Source of the DNA: Promethearchaeota archaeon
GTDB taxonomy: Archaea > Asgardarchaeota > Lokiarchaeia > Sigynarchaeales > SOKP01
Reading direction: 5' to 3'
Assembly (NCBI GenBank): GCA_019894735.1
Contig: JAGXOB010000086.1
Coordinates: forward strand, 1-9,137
Length of the DNA: 9,137 nt
The notes under the pieces were generated by a model. It did not search any database, was not told where the DNA came from, and was given only the letters and a program-made list of their open reading frames with translations. Made by a program: the position numbers and the translations under genes. This document shows, piece by piece, positions 5,734 through 9,137 of the stretch (position 1 is the stretch's first letter; the number at the start of each line of letters is the position of its first letter).

Positions 5734-6837
5734 ATGTCATGTATTGATCCGACTATTAATGCAATTTCATCTGCGGGTCAAAGTAAAACTAAACAATCTT
5801 TTTTAGTTAATTTACTTACAGGATGGAATGCAGGAGTCTTTATTGCAATTGGTGCAACTCTGGCAACTATTGTATCGCAGAAAGTATCTTCTGATTGGGG
5901 GGGTTTTATGTTTGCTGCAGTCTTTCCCATTGGTCTTATTGGAATTATTTTTATGGGGGGTGCTGATTTATTTACGGGAGATTGTATGATCACCCCTATG
6001 GCGACATGTACTCGGAAATCAAAAATTGGTGAATTGTATCGCAACTGGTTCTTAGCTCTAGGGGGTAATTTGATAGGTTCTATATGTTGGGCATGGATCA
6101 TAGCCCTTTCATTAATATATGGAACATCTATTAGTGCAGGCTCTGCTGCAAAAGCTATTGCTATAGCAGAAGGAAAGATTGCTCTGATGAGCGCAGATTT
6201 CGTTGGTGGATTCTTGACAATGGTATTTAAAGGGATAATTTGTAACTTATTAGTCAATTTTGCAATCTATCAAGGTATTAAATCTAATAGTAATTTAATG
6301 GCGAAAGTGTTTAATATATGGTTTCCGATTATGGCATTCGTAGCCGTTGGATCGGAGCACGTTATCGCAAACATGTTCTTTATCCCTATAGGAATCTTCT
6401 CTGGAGCGAATGTCACATGGACGCAAGCATTTATTTACAACTTCTTACCAGTTTTGACGGGTAATATGATTGGAGGATATGTATTCATGGGTCTGAATTA
6501 TTGGTTTAGTACAGGGACTCATGATGTTGATGATCCCGAAGGTACAGTACATTCAGATGCACGAAAAGTTGGACGCGTGCTGAAACAATTTATTCCTTTA
6601 ATAATTGGGTGGGTTATATTATCCTTAGTCTACATAATCATCCCTGCAGGAATTGCAATGTTTCTTGAAAATGGTATTATCGGTTCAGCGGGTTTTGCTC
6701 GGATGTCATTCATGGATACTCCCATGCTCGGTAACGTAACGGTAGACCTTGTCGTTCCAATTGTAATAATTGTATATGTGATTCTCATTAGTATCGTCTT
6801 GAGAATTACGTTCAGAAAGACATTAGTAAGAATTTAA
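5734..6837 (+). CDS. FNT-family formate/nitrite channel with two extra C-terminal helices
   Basis: FNT proteins are pentameric channels that pass formate, nitrite or related monovalent anions across the cell membrane. The six-helix core spans about residues 25-258. ADLFTGDC (T81) corresponds to the pore-loop motif of FocA, and GSEHVIANMFFIP carries H209, the conserved central pore histidine, at the same number as in FocA. The protein has 367 aa where about 260-290 is usual. The excess is a soluble linker (about 259-283, DVDDPEG) and two further membrane segments near 286-311 and 338-358, ending in a basic tail. Divergence from hdrC-hdrB-fdhA strongly suggests formate as the substrate, as for methanogen FdhC. 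Direction could be export (fermentation) or uptake. The symbols focA or fdhC would fit, but orthology is not certain. The gene ends just before a 15-base T run. Confidence 0.93.
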   Translation: MSCIDPTINAISSAGQSKTKQSFLVNLLTGWNAGVFIAIGATLATIVSQKVSSDWGGFMFAAVFPIGLIGIIFMGGADLFTGDCMITPMATCTRKSKIGELYRNWFLALGGNLIGSICWAWIIALSLIYGTSISAGSAAKAIAIAEGKIALMSADFVGGFLTMVFKGIICNLLVNFAIYQGIKSNSNLMAKVFNIWFPIMAFVAVGSEHVIANMFFIPIGIFSGANVTWTQAFIYNFLPVLTGNMIGGYVFMGLNYWFSTGTHDVDDPEGTVHSDARKVGRVLKQFIPLIIGWVILSLVYIIIPAGIAMFLENGIIGSAGFARMSFMDTPMLGNVTVDLVVPIVIIVYVILISIVLRITFRKTLVRI

Positions 6838-6838
6838 A

Positions 6839-6853
6839 TTTTTTTTTTTTTTT
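6839..6853 (+). terminator. T-tract terminator after the FNT channel gene
   Basis: Fifteen consecutive T begin two bases after the channel stop codon, a strong archaeal U-tract terminator. The run merges into TTTATAATT (6851-6859), which could serve as TATA box for the next gene. Confidence 0.65.
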
Positions 6854-6883
6854 ATAATTAGTATATTTTAAAGAGTGAGTAGT

Positions 6884-7351
6884 ATGGCAGAAGAAGGAGA
6901 AAAAAAAAAGATTTTCAAAAAACATTCTATAGTATTAGTCATATTTCAGGTTATATTAATAGCACTTGTAATAATTTTATATAATCTAAGGAATACTGAA
7001 ATTGGAATCCAGAACTTTTCGATGGAAAAATTATTTATCTTAGTTTTCGCGTTCACCATAATGTTTGGAATATTTGTTACTGGATATTTATTAAACGGGT
7101 TGTTCAATTACAACATTGTAACTACAAATTTTGTAAAAAAGATCAATTACAAAGTACTAATGACAATATTATTTATCATGATGATCATCGGTGCGGCTTG
7201 TTTTTTAATGGAATTGTCTTTGAGCGGTGGAGAAATATCAGCACTCACATGGGGGAGCTTTATTTTAGGATTAATGGGGATAGTAATTCTTGGAATAACA
7301 TTATTTATAGGAATTTTTTTGATAATTAATGAGATAAAAGAATCTTTATAA
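6884..7351 (+). CDS. Small four-helix membrane protein, unknown function
   Basis: I do not recognise the family. With ATG 6884 it is 155 aa. The N-terminus is charged (AEEGEKKKIFKK) and should be cytoplasmic. Four hydrophobic segments follow at about 15-33, 50-73, 91-111 and 121-148, ending in EIKESL. There are no cysteine clusters, no heme-ligand pattern and no transporter signature; a helix-3 cysteine (C106) is the only one. GTG 6875 would add three residues, but the ATG is preferred because GTGAG then sits upstream as a weak ribosome site. It follows the FNT channel by 46 bases across a T run. A promoter formed by TTTATAATT at 6851-6859 would make the transcript nearly leaderless, so it may be separately transcribed. 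Partnership with the channel is only a possibility. Confidence 0.7.
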   Translation: MAEEGEKKKIFKKHSIVLVIFQVILIALVIILYNLRNTEIGIQNFSMEKLFILVFAFTIMFGIFVTGYLLNGLFNYNIVTTNFVKKINYKVLMTILFIMMIIGAACFLMELSLSGGEISALTWGSFILGLMGIVILGITLFIGIFLIINEIKESL

Positions 7352-7365
7352 AAATTAAAGAAAAG

Positions 7366-7398
7366 TTTTTTCAAATTATCATAATTTTTTTAATTTTT
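7366..7398 (+). terminator. T-rich terminator after the small membrane protein gene
   Basis: Three T runs (7366-7371, 7385-7391 and 7394-7398) follow the stop codon. A short AAATT/AATTT stem (7373-7377 with 7383-7387) lies just before the second. This is typical of archaeal U-tract termination. Confidence 0.5.
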
Positions 7399-7429
7399 CA
7401 TTTCTTATAATCAACAACATTAAGTATTA

Positions 7430-7436
7430 TTATATT
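7430..7436 (+). promoter_or_regulatory. Putative TATA box of the 273-aa protein gene
   Basis: TTATATT lies about 28 bases before ATG 7461, so transcription would start at or next to the ATG, giving a leaderless message. A better-looking CTATATAA at 7444-7451 is too close to the ATG unless the first bases of the frame are not translated. AGGCG (7451-7455) is at most a weak ribosome site. Confidence 0.35.
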
Positions 7437-7460
7437 GAATAAGCTATATAAGGCGTTAAT

Positions 7461-8282
7461 ATGAATAAAAATTTAAAACCTCAAAGTAATATTATTAGTC
7501 AATCTATAAAAGAATATCAACCTCTTTTTCTTTATCGCCCAAAGGATAAAGTATATTGGGATAAAAAACGAAAAGAGGGTTTAGCTCAATTCTATTTGAA
7601 AGAAAAGGGAGAATTGATACCTTGGGAGGGTGAAAAAATCTTAAAAGTTTTTGATAATGTTACTTTAAATGTAAAGGATGATACATTTAAATCAAAATTT
7701 AAAAAAATGCGCGTTGCTAAGCGCGCACCTAATAAATGGAGACTTTTTTTCACAACAGAAAGAATTGTAGCGACTATTCCGTATGGAAAAACCCTAAAGA
7801 TCGGTGATATCGTTGAGCTATTTACCACGACATTTAAACGCCAATCACATAAAAATTATTACATTGTAGGTCATTTCCCACATTCTATGTTAGCGGGGAT
7901 TGTATTAAGATTAAAACAAGGAAAACCTACCTGTGAACATATAGCATTTGTTTATAAAAATAAATTGAAAAATAGAGTCGTTAATTATACGTTATATTTT
8001 TTTAATTATGGTTCCCAGAAACAATCTGAGGAGTTTTGTTTAAAATTTAAAAATTTAGCTTGTAAACTCCAACTAAAGTTGCTGAAATTAGTGAAAGATT
8101 TATCTCTATTATCTCAAACCGAATTATCAAGAATCAGATTTAAAATAACAGAAAATTTAGACAAGAACGAATTTGAAATGAGAGAAAATAGAGAGAAATT
8201 CAAAGACATAAATATCAAAACTTTATATGTTGGTGGAATTCCATTACCAATCTTTCCTAGAATCACATATAAATATTCATAA
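7461..8282 (+). CDS. Unrecognised 273-aa basic protein, possible PH/GRAM-like domain
   Basis: No family can be named with confidence. The protein is soluble in appearance, with no membrane helix or signal peptide, and rich in lysine and arginine. Residues 52-66 (LIPWEGEKILKVFDN) and 91-125 (NKWRLFFTTERIVATIPYG and on) resemble the start and the TxxR strand of PH- or GRAM-like domains, in which a short opener is followed by a strand reading like 'lyvTnkRi'. Residues 132-182 alternate beta-like strands (YYIVGHF, GIVLRL, IAFVYK, YTLYFF), which would fit the rest of such a fold. Residues 185-230 look helical. The C-terminus YVGGIPLPIFPRITY is aromatic and proline-rich. ATG 7461 is the only early start; the next Met is residue 83. 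It has its own promoter and terminator, so no operon link to the formate genes is seen. Confidence 0.6.
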   Translation: MNKNLKPQSNIISQSIKEYQPLFLYRPKDKVYWDKKRKEGLAQFYLKEKGELIPWEGEKILKVFDNVTLNVKDDTFKSKFKKMRVAKRAPNKWRLFFTTERIVATIPYGKTLKIGDIVELFTTTFKRQSHKNYYIVGHFPHSMLAGIVLRLKQGKPTCEHIAFVYKNKLKNRVVNYTLYFFNYGSQKQSEEFCLKFKNLACKLQLKLLKLVKDLSLLSQTELSRIRFKITENLDKNEFEMRENREKFKDINIKTLYVGGIPLPIFPRITYKYS

Positions 8283-8306
8283 TTTAAAGAGATGAATTTA
8301 AAGAGA
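8281..8306. repeat. Tandem direct repeat AATTTAAAGAGA, 14-base period
   Basis: AATTTAAAGAGA occurs at 8281-8292 and 8295-8306 with only two bases between. The first copy starts inside the stop codon of the preceding gene. The repeat lies directly before the T-rich terminator and may be a recent slippage duplication. Confidence 0.6.
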
Positions 8307-8315
8307 AGAGCTCGA

Positions 8316-8335
8316 TTTTTTTTCTTTATTTTTTT
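8316..8335 (+). terminator. T-tract terminator after the 273-aa protein gene
   Basis: Eight T (8316-8323), then CTTTA, then seven or more T up to 8335. This is a U-tract terminator for the upstream gene, ending before the structured stretch that follows. Confidence 0.6.
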
Positions 8336-8339
8336 ATTA

Positions 8340-8442
8340 AGAAGAACTAAATGAATTTCATATCGTGTAAAAGAAGTCGTTTTACTTATTTCTTCTAAAA
8401 CCCTATTATAAAAGATATAATAGGGTTTATAAAATCCTATTA
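8340..8442. ncRNA. Candidate structured RNA or small mobile-element remnant with 13-bp perfect hairpin
   Basis: The strongest element is a perfect 13-bp stem, AAACCCTATTATA (8398-8410) pairing with TATAATAGGGTTT (8416-8428) around a five-base loop. Just before it a nested structure is possible: AGAAGAA (8340-8346) with TTCTTCT (8390-8396), enclosing GTAAAA (8367-8372) with TTTTAC (8380-8385). CCTATTA at 8436-8442 can instead pair with TAATAGG (8418-8424), so two exclusive folds exist. No T-tract follows, so it is not an ordinary intrinsic terminator. Strand is unknown. An RNA gene, attenuator or short inverted-repeat element are all possible. A minus-strand open frame across it looks non-coding. 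Confidence 0.35.
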
Positions 8443-8635
8443 ACAAACCAAAATGTCTAGAATTGATCATATTCTCTAGATCCTTTTTGGGAAATGATCA
8501 TTTCTTCCTGAGATTTTACTGATATGCAAAAAAAAGGGAAAATTCTTGTTTCAAACTGAAACCTTTTATCACGATAAAGAGTTAGATTGAAACTGAACCC
8601 GATTGCATCGTTTATTTTCTCCTATAACCAAAACA

Positions 8636-8643
8636 TTTATATT
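8636..8643 (+). promoter_or_regulatory. Putative TATA box of the 67-aa protein gene
   Basis: TTTATATT is a good archaeal TATA element, preceded by purine-rich CCAAAACA that could serve as BRE. Transcription would start near 8667, giving a leader of about 45 bases that includes the strong ribosome site. Confidence 0.5.
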
Positions 8644-8695
8644 ACCACTTAAGTATTTTATTAATAAGTAAAAATTATCAAAAATAATTATAAAT

Positions 8696-8702
8696 AGGAG
8701 GT
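8696..8702 (+). promoter_or_regulatory. Strong ribosome binding site of the 67-aa protein gene
   Basis: AGGAGGT lies eight bases before ATG 8711. It is the best Shine-Dalgarno on the plus strand of this window and shows that the short frame behind it is a real gene. Confidence 0.75.
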
Positions 8703-8710
8703 TTTTTTAA

Positions 8711-8914
8711 ATGGTGCAAATATTAGAACCCGAAGAAAAATATGAAAAAGTTGAAAAAGTTTTCGAAATACCTGAAATTGATATTGAAAATAAAGAATAT
8801 ATAAGTCAATATTTTAAATTAATGTTAGCTGGAAATCCCCTTCTTAAATTTTCCATTGAAAATGAAAAGGGTAAGGAGCTTTACTCTAATCTATTGAATG
8901 TAGAAATGCGATAA
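8711..8914 (+). CDS. Small acidic protein of 67 aa, unknown function
   Basis: The frame has a TATA element, a full AGGAGGT site and a clean ATG start, so it is very likely translated although short. The first half is strongly charged (EPEEKYEKVEKVFEIPEIDIENKEY). The second half, from about residue 33, could form one amphipathic helix (QYFKLMLAGNPLLKFSIENE) and a short tail. There is no cysteine, membrane segment or known motif. The preceding intergenic region is rich in palindromes, which may mean regulated expression. The next open frame begins 91 bases later and could be cotranscribed. No function can be given. Confidence 0.65.
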   Translation: MVQILEPEEKYEKVEKVFEIPEIDIENKEYISQYFKLMLAGNPLLKFSIENEKGKELYSNLLNVEMR

Positions 8915-9005
8915 ATTTCGTATATAATCAAAGTGGGTATTAGTAATCTCGCTATATCAGAATTTAGTATGTTAAACTTTAATTCTATAAAGTATAAATT
9001 TTAAG

Positions 9006-9137
9006 ATGATCCTAACTCCTAATAAAATATTCGAAAGTTTTAGAAGTCATTCAATAGATAAATCAAAAACTGTAGATTTATTAATCACATTAATAGAAAC
9101 TATTGAAGATGATGAAATAAGGGAAGAGTCAATTAAT
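9006..9137 (+). CDS. N-terminus of a HEAT-repeat-like helical protein, cut by window edge
   Basis: An open frame of 44 codons runs from ATG 9006 to the right edge without a stop. The start MILTPNKIFESFRSHSIDK is followed by SKTVDLLITLIETIEDDEIREESI. The latter has the helix-turn-helix rhythm of HEAT repeats: LLxxLI, an acidic turn, then the IRxES start of a second helix. Very similar openings are common in large Lokiarchaeal HEAT or leucine-rich-repeat proteins, as I recall the family; this could not be checked here. No good ribosome site precedes the ATG. A TATA-like GCTATATC at 8951-8958 could drive it, or it may share the message of the 67-aa gene. Repeat number and any further domains lie outside the window. 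Confidence 0.55.
   Translation, partial: MILTPNKIFESFRSHSIDKSKTVDLLITLIETIEDDEIREESIN

Larger units (their letters stand above)
8283..8710. other. Palindrome-rich intergenic region (428 bases)
   Basis: Besides the terminator and hairpin entries, this region holds TCTAGA twice (8456-8461, 8475-8480) and TGATCA twice (8464-8469, 8495-8500). The second TGATCA lies in a perfect 14-base palindrome GAAATGATCATTTC (8491-8504). Two dyads follow back to back: GTTTCA-AAC-TGAAAC (8548-8562) and TTTATC-AC-GATAAA (8565-8578). AAACTGAA recurs at 8590-8597. No tRNA, replication-origin box or C/D box guide RNA could be recognised. The right end holds the promoter of the small protein gene. Confidence 0.5.

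Noticed and set aside
5778..6257. 159-codon minus-strand frame inside the FNT channel gene
   Set aside because: The plus strand encodes a clear FNT channel with pore residues; the antisense frame is a by-product of its codons.
7147..7374. Minus-strand frame over the small membrane protein
   Set aside because: The antisense frame overlaps the terminator and has no start signal; the plus-strand four-helix protein is more coherent.
7592..7828. Minus-strand frame inside the 273-aa gene
   Set aside because: No initiation signals and no homology pattern; antisense shadow.
8114..8470. 118-codon minus-strand frame across the hairpin region
   Set aside because: It spans the end of the 273-aa gene, its terminator and the hairpin. 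It is rich in residues expected from random AT-rich sequence and lacks a ribosome site.
8500..8530. CTGA and TGATATG sequences resembling C/D box guide RNA signals
   Set aside because: No proper C box (RTGATGA) with correctly spaced D and internal boxes could be assembled.
1..9137. CRISPR arrays, tRNA or rRNA genes, insertion sequences
   Set aside because: No regularly spaced repeats, cloverleaf sequences or transposase frames were seen on either strand.

Overview
The window is very AT-rich and looks archaeal: TATA-type promoter elements, T-tract terminators, short or absent leaders mixed with GGAGG ribosome sites, and a set of archaeal redox proteins (HdrB, HdrC, an F420-non-reducing-type [NiFe] hydrogenase small subunit and an F420-free formate dehydrogenase). 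Composition, the hydrogen/formate/heterodisulfide-reductase gene set and a HEAT-like open frame at the right edge best fit an Asgard archaeon of the Lokiarchaeia type. That assignment is inferred from gene content, not from a marker gene.

Layout. 1-764 (minus) is the N-terminal part of an MvhG-like hydrogenase small subunit whose C-terminus lies outside the window. 765-1322 is a long AT-rich intergenic region holding the mvhG promoter and repeats upstream of a plus-strand Lrp/AsnC-type regulator (1323-1880) with a six-cysteine tail. Convergent to it, a tight minus-strand operon hdrC-hdrB-fdhA (5390 down to 1935) ends in two T-tracts. A 343-base divergent promoter region follows, then a plus-strand FNT-family formate/nitrite channel (5734-6837) and a small four-helix membrane protein (6884-7351). 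From 7461 on the content changes: an unrecognised 273-aa basic protein with a possible PH/GRAM-like stretch, a 428-base intergenic region rich in hairpins and palindromes, a 67-aa small protein with a strong ribosome site, and the start of a HEAT-like protein cut by the window edge.

How it may work together. FdhA (Mo/W-bis-pterin, Cys ligand) interconverts formate and CO2. HdrC and HdrB carry electrons to or from a disulfide-active non-cubane Fe-S site. The FNT channel moves formate across the membrane. MvhG belongs to a hydrogenase that in methanogens docks on HdrABC. The locus therefore reads as a module linking thiol/disulfide, formate and H2 pools, as expected in a syntrophic fermenter or an H2/formate-using acetogen-like archaeon. 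The direction cannot be read from sequence. HdrA, FdhB, MvhA and MvhD are not in the window. The cysteine-tailed regulator sits between the two redox operons and is a natural candidate for their control.
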